A DNA stretch of 64,000 nt from VRUE01 sp963805475 (GTDB lineage Bacteria; Actinomycetota; Thermoleophilia; Solirubrobacterales; 70-9): NCBI GenBank assembly GCA_963805475.1, contig CAWDUO010000010.1, forward strand, positions 1-64,000, given 5' to 3'. A program made the translations under genes and the position numbers. Below, in pieces: positions 9,463 to 18,663 of the stretch (its first letter is position 1; each line of letters opens with the position of its first letter). Below the pieces are notes generated by a model. The model was given only the letters and a program-made list of their open reading frames with translations, was not told the origin of the DNA and searched no databases.

Positions 9463-11097
9463 TTAGCAGGTCTTGCGAGCGCCGGTTACCGCGTTCCAGG
9501 CGCGGCTCAGGGAGAAGTCGGCGCTCACTCGGAAGACGCCGGGGGCGCCGGCGCGGGCGAGGGTCCACTCGCCGTGGCGCAGCAGGCAGCCATGGCCGCG
9601 TTCGATCGACCAGTAGGGGGTGAAGGCGACGCGGACGAGAAACTTGCCGGGGCGGGTGACGTCGAGGGCGAAGCCGCTGTGGCCGACCTGGCGGACGCTG
9701 GCGACGCCGGCGCCGAGCGGCTGCACCAGCGGCGCCGCGTCGCGCACTTCGTAGAGGCGCCAGTGAGCGTCGCTCCAGCGGGGGACGAGGAAGGGCGGCC
9801 GGCTGCGGATCAGGCGGCTCTCGGCGACCGAGGAGTAGTCGAGCGGGGCGTCGGGCAGGGCGACGTAGCGGATCGCGTTGCTGTGCAGCCAGGCGCGGTA
9901 GGCGCGCGCGTTCAGCGGCCTGTCGTCGTCGTAGAAGACGTCGTCGCGGGTGGTGTCGAGCTGGCGCAGCCAGCCGCGCGCCAGGTCGAAGCCCGGCGCC
10001 AGATAGGCGGCCTCCCAGTGGTTGGCGGTCGGCGGCACCTCGATCCGCGCCGCGGCGCCGCCGTGGGCGCGCAGCCAGCCGGCCAGCGGGGCGAAGTAGG
10101 CGGCTTCGGTCGAGGGATCGTCGACCGAGCGGGCGATCTGGCTGACGCTCGCCGTGACCTGCCAGTAGAGGCCGCCGGCGAGGGTAACCGCGAGCACGAG
10201 CGCCGGCACGGCGGAGAGCCCCGGGCGACGGGCGAGCACGACCGCAGCGAGGACCGGGCCGCCGAACAGCGCGCCGAGGCGGACCGCGTTGCCGCCCATC
10301 GGGTTGGGCACCAGCAGCAGCGCGGTCGAGGCCAGCAGGTAGGCGAGCAGGACGCGGCGCAGCCGGCGCTCCTCGGCGGCGAGCCCGCGGGTGACGAGCA
10401 GGGCGCCGCCGCAGAAGAGCGGGATCGCGACGTAGGAGGAGAAGGCGAAGGGGAACTGGCCGCTTTCGGGGAAGGCGAGGTTGGGGACGATGACCAGGGC
10501 GAGGGCGATCGACGCGACCCACACCGCGGACAGGCCGCGGGAGAGACGGTTGAGGTCCACGGCGCCGGCCAAGAGGACGCCCGCCAGGGAAACAGCGGCC
10601 ACCGGGGATGAGAGGGCGCAAGCTGCCGCGGCTGCGAGCGCCCAGGGGGTGCGGTTGAGCTGGAGGGCGCGGAGGGACGCGAGGGCGAAGGCGACTCCGA
10701 GGGCGAAGGTGAGCTGGCCGTCGGCCAGGAGGGTTACCACGCCGGCGGCGAACCAGAGGGTCGCCCAGCGGGCGGCCTCGCCCCAGCGGTCGCGGACGAG
10801 GCGGTCGAAGAGGTAGGAGGAGGCGACGACCGAGATCGCCCCGATTGCCTGCGGGCTGAGCAGGGCGGCGAGCGGCGGGAAGAGGACGCTGTAGGTGAGG
10901 GTGTAGTGGCCGCCGTACCAGCTGCCGTTCCAGATGCCGAGGCCGACCCGCTGGAACAGCTCGGTGCGGAAGACCTGCGCGGCGAGGTCGCCGACGTGCG
11001 GGTTCCAGGCCAGCATCGCGGCGGCCAGCGCGGCGCTGAGCGCGACGGCCGGGAGCCAGTCGGGTCGCAGCAGGTACTTGGACTGGGATCGGACCAT
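9463..11097 (-). CDS. polytopic membrane protein, unknown function
   Basis: The ATG at 11097 gives about 544 residues. An ATG at 11133 is also open but would leave only 15 bases before the divergent lipB start. The N-terminal two thirds holds many hydrophobic segments (WLPAVALSAALAAAMLAW, GAISVVASSYLF, ALVLAVTLAGGLYWQV and others). The C-terminal third is soluble, with TANHWEAAYLAPGFDLARGW and HSNAIRYVALPDAPLDYSS. This build (membrane domain plus outside domain, with aromatic residues early in YGGHYTLTYSVLFPP) resembles multi-spanning proteins related to lipid-linked sugar transferases, but I see no catalytic signature. The final residues run to the stop at 9463 beside hairpin H1. Confidence 0.75.
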   Translation of the reverse strand: MVRSQSKYLLRPDWLPAVALSAALAAAMLAWNPHVGDLAAQVFRTELFQRVGLGIWNGSWYGGHYTLTYSVLFPPLAALLSPQAIGAISVVASSYLFDRLVRDRWGEAARWATLWFAAGVVTLLADGQLTFALGVAFALASLRALQLNRTPWALAAAAACALSSPVAAVSLAGVLLAGAVDLNRLSRGLSAVWVASIALALVIVPNLAFPESGQFPFAFSSYVAIPLFCGGALLVTRGLAAEERRLRRVLLAYLLASTALLLVPNPMGGNAVRLGALFGGPVLAAVVLARRPGLSAVPALVLAVTLAGGLYWQVTASVSQIARSVDDPSTEAAYFAPLAGWLRAHGGAAARIEVPPTANHWEAAYLAPGFDLARGWLRQLDTTRDDVFYDDDRPLNARAYRAWLHSNAIRYVALPDAPLDYSSVAESRLIRSRPPFLVPRWSDAHWRLYEVRDAAPLVQPLGAGVASVRQVGHSGFALDVTRPGKFLVRVAFTPYWSIERGHGCLLRHGEWTLARAGAPGVFRVSADFSLSRAWNAVTGARKTC

Positions 11098-11148
11098 GGG
11101 CAGGGGGCGCCGCAAAGGATATGGCGGCGGCATGCGACGATTTCAAGG

Positions 11149-11883
11149 ATGAGTAAAGAAATCCTGGTCGTGCGCTGCGGGCTCGTCCCCTATGAGGAGG
11201 CGCTCGTCGCGCAGCGCTGGCTGGCCGAGGCGCGCCAGGAGGGCGAGGTCCCGGACGTGCTGCTGCTGCTCGAGCACCCGCCCGTCTACACGCGCGGCCG
11301 CCGCGCCACCGAGGATGAGCTGCCGATGCGGCGCGAGTGGTACGAGATGCAGGGGATCGAGGTCCGCGACACCGACCGCGGCGGGCGCGTCACCTACCAC
11401 GGGCCGGGCCAGCTGGTCGCCTACCCGATCGTCTCGCTGCGCCCCTACGGCGACGACGTGCACGGGTACGTGCGGCGGCTGGAGCGGGTGGCGACCGGGG
11501 CGCTGGCGGCGCGCGGCGTGGCGGCGCGGACGATCGAGGGGCTGACGGGGGTGTGGACCGAGGGCGAGCCGCCCGGACCGGGCGCGGGTCCCGACGCGGC
11601 GCGCAAGATCGGCTCGATCGGCCTGCACGTCAGCCGCGGGGTGACGACGCACGGGCTGGCGATCAACGTGAACAACGGCCTGCAGCCGTTCGAGTGGATC
11701 GTCCCCTGCGGGATCGACGACTGCCGCGTGACCTCGCTGGGGCGCGAGCTGGGCGCCGAGCAGGATCTCGGCGCGTTCGCCCGCACGGTCGCGTCGCGCT
11801 ACGCGGAGGTGCTCGAGCGCAGGCCGGTGAAGCGCGAGCCCGCGGACCTGGGGTTGGACTTAGCTAGGCTCGGTGTCGCATGA
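11149..11883 (+). CDS. lipB: octanoyltransferase LipB
   Basis: LipB moves octanoyl from acyl carrier protein to lipoyl domains of 2-oxoacid dehydrogenases and the glycine cleavage H protein, in the cytoplasm. The product has 244 residues from ATG 11149, with AAGGA just upstream. Family motifs are LLLEHPPVYTRGRR, RGGRVTYHGPGQLVAYP, ARKIGSIGLHVSRGVTTHGLAINV and WIVPCGIDDCRVTSLG. The catalytic pair is probably Lys153 and Cys187. The stop overlaps the lipA start by four bases (ATGA), so the two are translationally coupled. The pair makes lipoyl cofactor de novo. Confidence 0.95.
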   Translation: MSKEILVVRCGLVPYEEALVAQRWLAEARQEGEVPDVLLLLEHPPVYTRGRRATEDELPMRREWYEMQGIEVRDTDRGGRVTYHGPGQLVAYPIVSLRPYGDDVHGYVRRLERVATGALAARGVAARTIEGLTGVWTEGEPPGPGAGPDAARKIGSIGLHVSRGVTTHGLAINVNNGLQPFEWIVPCGIDDCRVTSLGRELGAEQDLGAFARTVASRYAEVLERRPVKREPADLGLDLARLGVA

Positions 11884-12857
11884 GCGAGACGACCGCAGCG
11901 CCTGAGAAGCGCGTCCACGTCACCCGCTCGCGCGCCAAGCCCGGCGGGACGGCCGCCGACGGCGAGGGCGCCGTCCCCTTCCGCCGCGCGCGCAAGCCGC
12001 CGTGGCTGAAGGTGCCGGCGCCGGGCGGGCCGACCTACCGGCGGCTGAAGGCGGAGATCGGCGCCGAGGGCCTGAACACGGTCTGCGAGGAGGCCAACTG
12101 CCCCAACGTCGGCGAGTGCTGGGAGCGCGGCACGGCGACCTTCATGATCCTCGGCGACGTCTGCACGCGGCGCTGCGGCTTCTGCAACGTGCAGACCGGC
12201 GTGCCGACCTGGCACGACCCGCTGGAGCCGCTGCGCGTCGCCAACCAGGTGAAGCGGATGGGGCTGCGCCACGCGGTCGTCACCTCGGTCGACCGCGACG
12301 ACCTGCCCGACTACGGGGCGGGCGCCTTCGTCGGCACGATCCGCTCGATCCGCATGCAGGCGCCGGGCTGCAAGGTCGAGGTGCTGACGCCCGACTTCCG
12401 CGGCCAGGAGATGCCGCTGGCGAAGGTGATCGGCGAGCGGCCCGACGTCTTCAACCACAACGTGGAGACGGTGCCGCGGCTGTACCCGAAGGCGCGCCGG
12501 GGGTCGAAGTTCGCCCGCTCGGCGCGGGTGCTGAAGACGGCGAAGGAGATGGGCGGCCCCGACGTCGTCACCAAGTCGGGCCTGATGGTCGGGCTGGGCG
12601 AGAGCTTCGAGGAGATGGTCGAGACCTTCGGCCTGCTGCGCGAGCACAGGGTCCAGGTGCTGACCGTCGGCCAGTACCTGCGGCCGACCGAGAACCACCT
12701 GCCGGTCGAGCGCTACTGGCACCCGGAGGAGTTCGAGGCGCTGGAGCGCGAGGCCTACGCGCTGGGCTTCGAGTCGGTGGCCTCGGGCCCGCTGGTCCGC
12801 AGCAGCTACCACGCGGACGAGAACCTGCCGGAGCGCGCGGCGGCGACGGCCGGCTGA
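11880..12857 (+). CDS. lipA: lipoyl synthase LipA
   Basis: A radical SAM enzyme that inserts two sulfurs into protein-bound octanoyl groups. The 325-residue product shows both expected iron-sulfur clusters. The auxiliary-cluster cysteines are Cys69, Cys74 and Cys80 (CEEANCPNVGEC); the radical SAM cysteines are Cys95, Cys99 and Cys102 (CTRRCGFC). The C-terminal RSSYHADE supplies the conserved serine that ligates the auxiliary cluster. The first 40 residues are an unconserved, basic extension. It starts inside the lipB stop, and tRNA-Ala(UGC) follows 23 bases after its stop. Confidence 0.96.
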   Translation: MSETTAAPEKRVHVTRSRAKPGGTAADGEGAVPFRRARKPPWLKVPAPGGPTYRRLKAEIGAEGLNTVCEEANCPNVGECWERGTATFMILGDVCTRRCGFCNVQTGVPTWHDPLEPLRVANQVKRMGLRHAVVTSVDRDDLPDYGAGAFVGTIRSIRMQAPGCKVEVLTPDFRGQEMPLAKVIGERPDVFNHNVETVPRLYPKARRGSKFARSARVLKTAKEMGGPDVVTKSGLMVGLGESFEEMVETFGLLREHRVQVLTVGQYLRPTENHLPVERYWHPEEFEALEREAYALGFESVASGPLVRSSYHADENLPERAAATAG

Positions 12858-12880
12858 AGTCGCCCTAGAATCAGGGCCGA

Positions 12881-12953
12881 GGGGCCATAGCTCAGCTGGC
12901 AGAGCGCCGCCTTTGCAAGGCGGAGGTCGCCGGTTCGATCCCGGCTGGCTCCA
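12881..12953 (+). tRNA. tRNA-Ala (anticodon UGC)
   Basis: A 73-base cloverleaf. Acceptor arms GGGGCCA and TGGCTCC pair (one G-T). The D arm holds AGCTCAGCTGGCAGAGC. The anticodon stem CCGCC/GGCGG closes loop TTTGCAA with anticodon TGC. The T arm is CCGGTTCGATCCCGG. The discriminator is A and no CCA is encoded. Confidence 0.96.
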
Positions 12954-12959
12954 CTCGAA

Positions 12960-13763
12960 CTAGTCGTCGAAGTCGAAGTCCTTCGGCGGCTTCTGCTCGA
13001 ACCAGAGCTGGTCGTCCTCGGGGGCCTCCTCGAGGAAGTCGGGGGTCTCCTCGAGAACGTCCTCCTCCTCGCCGGGGGCGCCGTGCTCCTCCTCCTCCTC
13101 CTCGGACTCCTCGGCCTCGGTGGCGGCGTCCTCGAACAGGGCTTCCTCCGGCTCCTCGGGCTCCTCGGCCTCCCCCTCGGCCTCGGCCGGCGCCTCGAGC
13201 GCCTGATCGAGCTCGTCGGAGAGGCGCTTCTCGTCCCAGAAGTCGTCGTCCTCTTCGTACTCCTCCCCGGTCTCCTCGACCTCGACCTCGGCAGATGCCT
13301 CCTCGGCCTCGCCGATCTCCGCCGCCACGTCGAACATCTCGGTCGGCTGCTCGGCGATCGCCTCGCGCTCCTCGGTGCTCGGGCCGGAGGAGATCTCGGG
13401 CTCGACTTCGGGCGGCTCGGTCACCGCCTCGTGTTCCGCCGGCGCTTCCTCCGCGGTCGGGGGCTCGGGCTTCTGGGGAGCCTCCTGCTCGGCCGCGGGC
13501 GGCGCCTCCTGCAGGTCGGCGACGTCGGGACGGCGGGACCGGCCCTCGCCCTCCTCCCCGGCCTCCGGAGACGCCTCAACGTCCGGCTGCGTCATGAACT
13601 CCGTCGGCGCCTCGGCGAGCGGATCGGGCGGCGCGGACTCCCCGCCGGGCCGCTCCGCGGCGCCGAACGCTTCGTCCTCGAGCTGCTGCAGCTCGTCTTC
13701 CGCCGCGCCGTGCTGGCGCTTCAGCTCCAGGTGCTCTTTGATCGCGTCGTCGAGAATTCCCAT
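12960..13763 (-). CDS. highly acidic low-complexity protein
   Basis: A 267-residue protein. It opens with a short amphipathic helix (MGILDDAIKEHLELKRQHGAAEDELQQLEDEAF) and then becomes a long Glu/Ala/Pro-rich, probably disordered tract, ending in LWFEQKPPKDFDFDD. The conserved N-terminal helix and conserved C-terminal peptide around a variable acidic middle look like a scaffold or adaptor, but I recognise no named family. It converges with tRNA-Ala(UGC), leaving only seven bases between them. The plus-strand frame across the same bases is a shadow. Confidence 0.75.
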   Translation of the reverse strand: MGILDDAIKEHLELKRQHGAAEDELQQLEDEAFGAAERPGGESAPPDPLAEAPTEFMTQPDVEASPEAGEEGEGRSRRPDVADLQEAPPAAEQEAPQKPEPPTAEEAPAEHEAVTEPPEVEPEISSGPSTEEREAIAEQPTEMFDVAAEIGEAEEASAEVEVEETGEEYEEDDDFWDEKRLSDELDQALEAPAEAEGEAEEPEEPEEALFEDAATEAEESEEEEEEHGAPGEEEDVLEETPDFLEEAPEDDQLWFEQKPPKDFDFDD

Positions 13764-13855
13764 GTCGATCCTCGGGGAAGCTAAAGCCTATGCGGTTATC
13801 CTTGCGCTTGCGAGGCCTCTGGGACGATCCTCCCAGGCACGGGCCCGGGCGCCGC

Positions 13856-14386
13856 TCAGCGCAGGATCTCGACCAGCAGCACCCACGCGTTCGCGACGGC
13901 GCCGATCGTCGCCAGCACGATCGCCGCGACGATCCAGTAGAGGCCTCCGCCGGTCGTGGCAAGAATGCTGAGTGAGCCGATCGCGAGCAGCAGCGCGCCT
14001 CCATAGCGGCTGGTCCAGCGCCCCACCAGCCAGCTCGGCGCCTGCGGATCGCCGCTTCCCGCGCGAATCGCCGGCAGCCGCGCCAGCCCGCCGCCGAGCA
14101 GCAGAGCGAGAACCAGCAGCTCAAGACCCAGCGCGACGTGCCCCTGCCCGGGAATCAGCCCGATCACCGAGACGACGAGAACGGTCACCAGCAGCACCAC
14201 CGTTTCCAGGCCCCGCTCCGGAATTCCCTCGAGCTTGAGGATCCGGTCGATGTTGATCGAGATCGCGACGAACACCAGCCCGGCCAGCGCCGCCGAAGCG
14301 CCCGCCGTGGCGACGAACAGATCGCTCCACTCGCTCGCCTCGTAAGCGGTCACAAGCCAATTCCACACCCCGCGGCGGACGGCCAC
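13856..14386 (-). CDS. small multi-spanning membrane protein
   Basis: 176 residues with about five hydrophobic segments. These include LFVATAGASAALAGLVFVAISI, TVVLLVTVLVVSVIGLI, LGLELLVLALLLGGG, YGGALLLAIGSLSIL and YWIVAAIVLATIGAVANAWV. The N-terminal WSDLFVATAGASAALAGLVFVA segment recurs in uncharacterised actinobacterial membrane proteins. No transport or catalytic signature is visible. It is upstream of, and probably separate from, the acidic-protein gene. Confidence 0.7.
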   Translation of the reverse strand: MAVRRGVWNWLVTAYEASEWSDLFVATAGASAALAGLVFVAISINIDRILKLEGIPERGLETVVLLVTVLVVSVIGLIPGQGHVALGLELLVLALLLGGGLARLPAIRAGSGDPQAPSWLVGRWTSRYGGALLLAIGSLSILATTGGGLYWIVAAIVLATIGAVANAWVLLVEILR

Positions 14387-14415
14387 AACCCCCTCGGCGG
14401 TAAAATTGCCCGCAA

Positions 14416-14488
14416 GGGGCTATAGCTCAGTTGGAAGAGCGCCTGGATCGCACCCAGGAGGTCGCCGGTTCGAGTCCGGCTAGCTCCA
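14416..14488 (+). tRNA. tRNA-Ala (anticodon CGC)
   Basis: 73 bases. Acceptor GGGGCTA pairs with TAGCTCC (one G-T). The anticodon stem CCTGG/CCAGG closes loop ATCGCAC with anticodon CGC. The T arm is CCGGTTCGAGTCCGG. Discriminator A, no encoded CCA. It decodes GCG, a frequent alanine codon in this GC-rich genome. Confidence 0.95.
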
Positions 14489-14533
14489 TAGCAGCCTGCC
14501 CCCCGGCTGGCAGCGCGGACTTCGCCGCGTCCG

Positions 14534-15856
14534 CTACCCGCCGTGGCGGGCGGCGGCTACGAGGCTCTGGGCGGGGTGGAGCTCGCTGACCGGGACGAAG
14601 GTCTTCTTCGCGACCGAGACGGTGATCGGGCCGAAGCTCGGGTCGCCGCTGGGGAGGACGCTGAAGCTGCCGGTGATGCCGTTCTTGACGTCGGTGTTGC
14701 GCACGGCGCCGATCACGCCGCCGCGTTCGCCGCTCTCGCCCACCGCTTCCAGCAGCACGCTCGCCGCCTCGCCGGCGTAGGGCGCATACAGTTCGACCGT
14801 CCCCCCGACCTCCTTCTGGAGCTTGGAGACCAGCTGCCTGCCGGGGCCGGTGAGGTTCTGCGGCACCCGGCCGGGGACGCTGGCGAACATCCCTTCCGAG
14901 GCGCGGCCGGCGAGTTCGATCGTCGACTGCTGGGCGAAGCCGTCGGGCGCCAGCAGCTTGATCGGGCCGCTGTTCGGCCCCAGCACCGCGACCTTTTCCC
15001 TGATCAGCTTGCCGCCGTTCTGCTCGGTCAGCCCGGCCAGCAGCACCGCGTCGGGGGCGGTCGCGCCGACCGCGTTCATCAGCCCCCGGTAGCCGGAGGC
15101 GTCGACGTTCCAGGGGCTGAAGCCGGTGATCCCGATCCCCAGCTTGCGGGCGGCGCCGCGGAAGGTCTTCGCCTGCCCGAGGCTGGTCGGGTCGCCGCCG
15201 GCGTAGAGGACGTAGGCCCGGCCGATCCCCTTGCGCTTGGCGAAGCTGGCGAGGCCGGCGCCCTGGTAGGCGTCGTTGGGGACGACCCGCGCGTAGTTGC
15301 GCCGATCGGGATAGAGGCTGCCCGGCTGGCCGCGCGGGCAGCTGGGGCTCGCCTGGGTGAGGCAGATCAGCGTGTTGCCGGGCGAGACCATCGCCAGACC
15401 GCCGCCGGGCGCCCGGCCGAGGATCGGGATCATCGCTTCGGCGCAACCGGAGTTGTAGGTGCCGATCACGCCGAGCACGCTGGGGTCGGCCGCGTAGGCC
15501 CTGGCGTTGGCCTGGCAGCGGGCCTTGCTCCACAGCCCGGTCTTCGCTTCGGAGTCGTCGCAGGCCTGGAAGCCGACGGCGCGGCCGCCGGCCTTCCAGC
15601 CGGCCCCTTCGAGCACGATCCGGATCGCGTCGTTCATCTGCTTGGAGCGCTCGGCGGAGTCGCCCCGCAGGGGCAGGTCGGAGACGAGCAGGACCTCGGG
15701 CTGGCCGGCGCCGCCGTACTGGACGGAGCCGCAGCTCGATGAGGAAACCGGCGTGGCGGCCGACCCGGCGGCGCCCGCCCCGCCCGCGAGCAGCGCGGCG
15801 GCGAGCAGCGCCAGCATGGCAGCCGCGGCGAACATCCCCCTGGAGCGAGAGCTCAT
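14534..15856 (-). CDS. ABC-transporter-type periplasmic binding protein (Leu/Ile/Val fold)
   Basis: 440 residues. It has a secretion signal (AAAAMLALLAAALLAGGAGAAGSAA) with no clear lipobox. A type I periplasmic-binding fold follows: VLLVSDLPLRGDSAERSKQMNDAIRIVL, VLGVIGTYNSGCAEAMIPIL, MVSPGNTLICLTQA, YARVVPNDAYQGAGLASFA and APDAVLLAGLTEQNGGKLI. Family members capture branched-chain amino acids or similar ligands outside the membrane. No permease or ATPase genes are adjacent, so its transporter is elsewhere or it serves as a sensor. It converges with tRNA-Ala(CGC). Confidence 0.85.
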   Translation of the reverse strand: MSSRSRGMFAAAAMLALLAAALLAGGAGAAGSAATPVSSSSCGSVQYGGAGQPEVLLVSDLPLRGDSAERSKQMNDAIRIVLEGAGWKAGGRAVGFQACDDSEAKTGLWSKARCQANARAYAADPSVLGVIGTYNSGCAEAMIPILGRAPGGGLAMVSPGNTLICLTQASPSCPRGQPGSLYPDRRNYARVVPNDAYQGAGLASFAKRKGIGRAYVLYAGGDPTSLGQAKTFRGAARKLGIGITGFSPWNVDASGYRGLMNAVGATAPDAVLLAGLTEQNGGKLIREKVAVLGPNSGPIKLLAPDGFAQQSTIELAGRASEGMFASVPGRVPQNLTGPGRQLVSKLQKEVGGTVELYAPYAGEAASVLLEAVGESGERGGVIGAVRNTDVKNGITGSFSVLPSGDPSFGPITVSVAKKTFVPVSELHPAQSLVAAARHGG

Positions 15857-15889
15857 TGCAGCGCAGCCTACCCCAGCCGGCGTGGCGAG

Positions 15890-16333
15890 CTACTCGCCGA
15901 GCCGCTTGACCAGCCGGCGCAGCGCTTTCGCGTTGACGCGGCGGACGAAGGCGCGGCTGAGCGGCGGGAGCAGCCGTTCGGCGCGCGCGGCCTCGAGCCA
16001 CTCGAGCTCGAAGCTGATCCGGGTGCCGCCGCCGGCGGCCTCTTCCAGCCGGTAGGTCCCGCGGGTGCGGCGCTTGCCGCCGGCGCCGATCCCTTCCTCG
16101 ACGATGCGGCGCGGCGCCTCCGCCTCGAGCACCTCGAACTCGGTCCAGTCCTGCGAGCCGACCGTGTTGGCGCGCGCCTTCGCCTTCGCGCCGACCCCGC
16201 GCGGCGGCCCCGAGAACTCCCAGTCGACCAGCCAGTGGTCGAGGAAGCCCTCGTGGTTGGCGAGTCGGTCGAGGAACTCGTACACCTCGCGCGGTGGGCG
16301 CGGCGCCACGGCCTCGACGGTGACCGGCTTCAT
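15890..16333 (-). CDS. SRPBCC/polyketide cyclase-like protein
   Basis: 147 residues with the START-like SRPBCC layout: VEAVAPRPPREVYEFLDRLANHEGFLDHWLVDWEFSGPP near the N-terminus, GTYRLEEAAGGGTRISFELEW in the middle, and a basic C-terminal helix (FVRRVNAKALRRLVKRLGE). This fold binds hydrophobic ligands in a deep cavity; the ligand cannot be read from sequence. Its start overlaps the stop of the upstream MFS gene by four bases, so they form one operon. Confidence 0.75.
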   Translation of the reverse strand: MKPVTVEAVAPRPPREVYEFLDRLANHEGFLDHWLVDWEFSGPPRGVGAKAKARANTVGSQDWTEFEVLEAEAPRRIVEEGIGAGGKRRTRGTYRLEEAAGGGTRISFELEWLEAARAERLLPPLSRAFVRRVNAKALRRLVKRLGE

Positions 16334-17820
16334 CCCCCCGCCTCCGAGTAGGCCGGCTCGGAGCCGGGGGCGGGCTGCTCGCCCGCGGCCGCCTCGGCGT
16401 GTGCGGCTGGGTCCGGCGCCGGTTCGGAGCGCAGGACGAAGACCGCGATCGCCAGGGCGAGGCCGACGAGGCCGGCGCCGACCAGGTAGGCGAGGTGGAA
16501 GCCGGAGTTGAGCGCCGCGGCGCTCGAGGCGCCGGCGTCTTCGAGGGAGCTGGTCCGCTCGGCCGCCAGGGTGGCGAGCACGGCGAGGCCGATCGCGCCG
16601 CCGACCTGGGCGCTGGTGTTGACGACGCCCGAGGCGAGGCCGGCGTCTTCCGGCGTCGCCCCCGACATCGCCAGCGTCATCAGCGAGGGGAACGAGATGC
16701 CGATGCCGACCCCGAGCAGCAGCAGCGACGGCAGCAGGTCGGGCAGGTAGCGCCCGTCGACCGGCGTGCGGGCGAAGAGCAGCAGCGAGGCGGCGACCAG
16801 GATCATCCCCGGGATCAGCATGTTGCGCGGGCCGAAGCGCATGATCAGCCGCTCGGAGAAGCCGAGCGAGAGCGTGCCCATGACGAGGGTCGCCGGCAGG
16901 AAGGCGAGGCCGACCTCGAGCGGGTTGTAGCCGAGGATCTGCTGCAGGTAGAGCGCGCCGAGGAAGAAGGTCGCGAACATCCCGGCGACGAGCAGCATCT
17001 GCAGCGCGTTGGCGCCGGAGACGTTGCGCGAGCGGAACAGCCGCAGCGGCATCAGCGGGTTGGCGATGCGCGCCTGGCGCAGGACGAAGGCCGTCTCCAG
17101 GGCGAGCGAGATCGCCCCGAGGACCAGCGTCCGGGCCGAGCCCCAGCCGTTTTCGGAGACCTCGAGGATCGTGTAGACGCCGAGCATCAGGCCGCCGGTG
17201 ATCAGCACCGCCCCGAGGATGTCGGCCCCCGCGCCGAAGCCGAGCCCCGGGCGGTCGGCGATCAGCCGCCGCGCCATCGCCGCCGTGGCGACGCCGATCG
17301 GCAGGTTGATGAAGAAGATCCAGTGCCAGGCGATCGCCTCGGTCAGCACGCCGCCGACCAACAGGCCGATCGTCCCCCCGGCGGAGGCGACGAAGGCGTA
17401 GACGCCGAGCGCTTTCGCCTGCTCGCGCGGCTCGGGGAACATCGTCACGATCATCCCCAGGATCACCGCCGAGGTGAGCGCGCCGCCGATCCCCTGGACG
17501 AAGCGCGCCGCGACCAGCATCCCCTGGGTCTGGGAGAGGCCGCAGAGCAGCGAGGCGGTGGTGAAGACCGCGAGGCCGGCGAGGAAGACGCGGCGCTGGC
17601 CGAGCAGGTCGCCGAGCCGCCCGGCGAGCAGCAGCAGGCCGCCGAAGGGGACGAGGTAGGCGTTGACCACCCAGGCGAGGTTGCTCTGCGAGAAGCCGAG
17701 GCTGTCCTGGATCGAGGGCAGGGCGACGTTGACGATCGTGATGTCGAGGACGATCATCAGCATCCCCGCGCAGAGGACGTAGAGCGCGATCCAGCGGTTG
17801 TCGTCTGGCGAGGCCGGCAT
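16330..17820 (-). CDS. DHA2-family MFS drug/metabolite exporter
   Basis: 496 residues, about 14 membrane segments. Family signatures are LDITIVNVALPSIQ (motif D-like), GRLGDLLGQRRVFL (motif A), RFVQGIGGAL (motif B) and GGTIGLLVGGVLTEAIAWHWIFFINLP (motif C, typical of proton-driven exporters). These match the EmrB/QacA branch, which expels drugs or toxic metabolites in exchange for protons. It is divergent from pyrF, with 19 bases between start codons, and coupled to the SRPBCC gene. Confidence 0.9.
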   Translation of the reverse strand: MPASPDDNRWIALYVLCAGMLMIVLDITIVNVALPSIQDSLGFSQSNLAWVVNAYLVPFGGLLLLAGRLGDLLGQRRVFLAGLAVFTTASLLCGLSQTQGMLVAARFVQGIGGALTSAVILGMIVTMFPEPREQAKALGVYAFVASAGGTIGLLVGGVLTEAIAWHWIFFINLPIGVATAAMARRLIADRPGLGFGAGADILGAVLITGGLMLGVYTILEVSENGWGSARTLVLGAISLALETAFVLRQARIANPLMPLRLFRSRNVSGANALQMLLVAGMFATFFLGALYLQQILGYNPLEVGLAFLPATLVMGTLSLGFSERLIMRFGPRNMLIPGMILVAASLLLFARTPVDGRYLPDLLPSLLLLGVGIGISFPSLMTLAMSGATPEDAGLASGVVNTSAQVGGAIGLAVLATLAAERTSSLEDAGASSAAALNSGFHLAYLVGAGLVGLALAIAVFVLRSEPAPDPAAHAEAAAGEQPAPGSEPAYSEAGG

Positions 17821-17839
17821 CGGGCTATCTTAGGCAGCC

Positions 17840-18652
17840 ATGTTGGCGGGGCATTTCGCGGCGGGGCGGCACCTGGCGGTCGGTCTCGACCCCGACCCCG
17901 CGCGGATCCCCGAGTCGGTGGCGCCGGGCGCCCCGCCGGCGCAGCGGGTGGTCGAGTTCAACCGGGCGATCGTCGAGGCGACCGCGGCGCTCGCCGCCGC
18001 CTACAAGCCAAACGCCGCCTTCTACGAGGCGCTGGGGGACGACGGGTTCGGGGCGCTGGCCGAGACGATCGCCGCGGTCCGCGCCGCGGCGCCCGGGGCC
18101 GCCGTCATCCTCGACGCCAAGCGAGCCGACATCGGCTCGACCAACGCCGGCTACGTCGCCGCGGCCTTCGACCGGCTCGGCGCCGACGCGGTCACCGTCC
18201 ATCCCTACCTCGGCGGCGAGGCGCTCGCGCCCTTCCTCGAGCGGGCCGAGAAGCTCGTCTTCGTCCTCGCCCGCACCTCCAACCCGGGCGCGGGGGAGCT
18301 TCAGGACATCGAGGACCGCGACGGCGTCCCTCTCTACCGCCGCGTCGCCCGCGCCGTCGCCGGCGGCTGGAACGCGAACGGCAACTGCGGGCTGGTCGTC
18401 GGCGCCACCTACCCCGCGGAGCTGCGCGCGGTGCGCGAGGACGTGCCGCCGGAGATGCCGCTCCTGATACCCGGCGCCGGCGCCCAGGGCGGCGACGTGG
18501 CGGCGGCGGTCGCGGCGAACCGCGAGGCGGGCAGCGAGGCCTTCCTGATCGCCGCCTCGCGCGCGATCGCCAACGCCTCCGCCGGCGAGGACTTCGCTGA
18601 GGCGGCGGGCGCGGCGGCGGCGGCGCTGGACGCCGCGATCCGCGCGGCGTAG
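17840..18652 (+). CDS. pyrF: orotidine 5'-phosphate decarboxylase, group 2
   Basis: The last step of de novo UMP synthesis. The 270-residue product has LAVGLDPDP near the N-terminus and KPNAAFYEALG in place of group 1 signatures. The catalytic D-A-K-R-x-D-I-G-S-T motif is LDAKRADIGSTN, with Asp92, Lys94 and Asp97. This is the longer group 2 form found in actinobacteria. Other pyr genes are not in the window. A TetR regulator follows 11 bases later on the same strand. Confidence 0.93.
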   Translation: MLAGHFAAGRHLAVGLDPDPARIPESVAPGAPPAQRVVEFNRAIVEATAALAAAYKPNAAFYEALGDDGFGALAETIAAVRAAAPGAAVILDAKRADIGSTNAGYVAAAFDRLGADAVTVHPYLGGEALAPFLERAEKLVFVLARTSNPGAGELQDIEDRDGVPLYRRVARAVAGGWNANGNCGLVVGATYPAELRAVREDVPPEMPLLIPGAGAQGGDVAAAVAANREAGSEAFLIAASRAIANASAGEDFAEAAGAAAAALDAAIRAA

Positions 18653-18663
18653 GCTGAGCGGAG

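Noticed and set aside
9454..10611. A 385-residue plus-strand frame
   Set aside because: Antisense to the polytopic membrane protein and of low complexity; no start context.
12881..14488. tRNA-Ala genes as attachment sites for an island
   Set aside because: No partial tRNA copy or integrase lies nearby, and the genes around them look ordinary.
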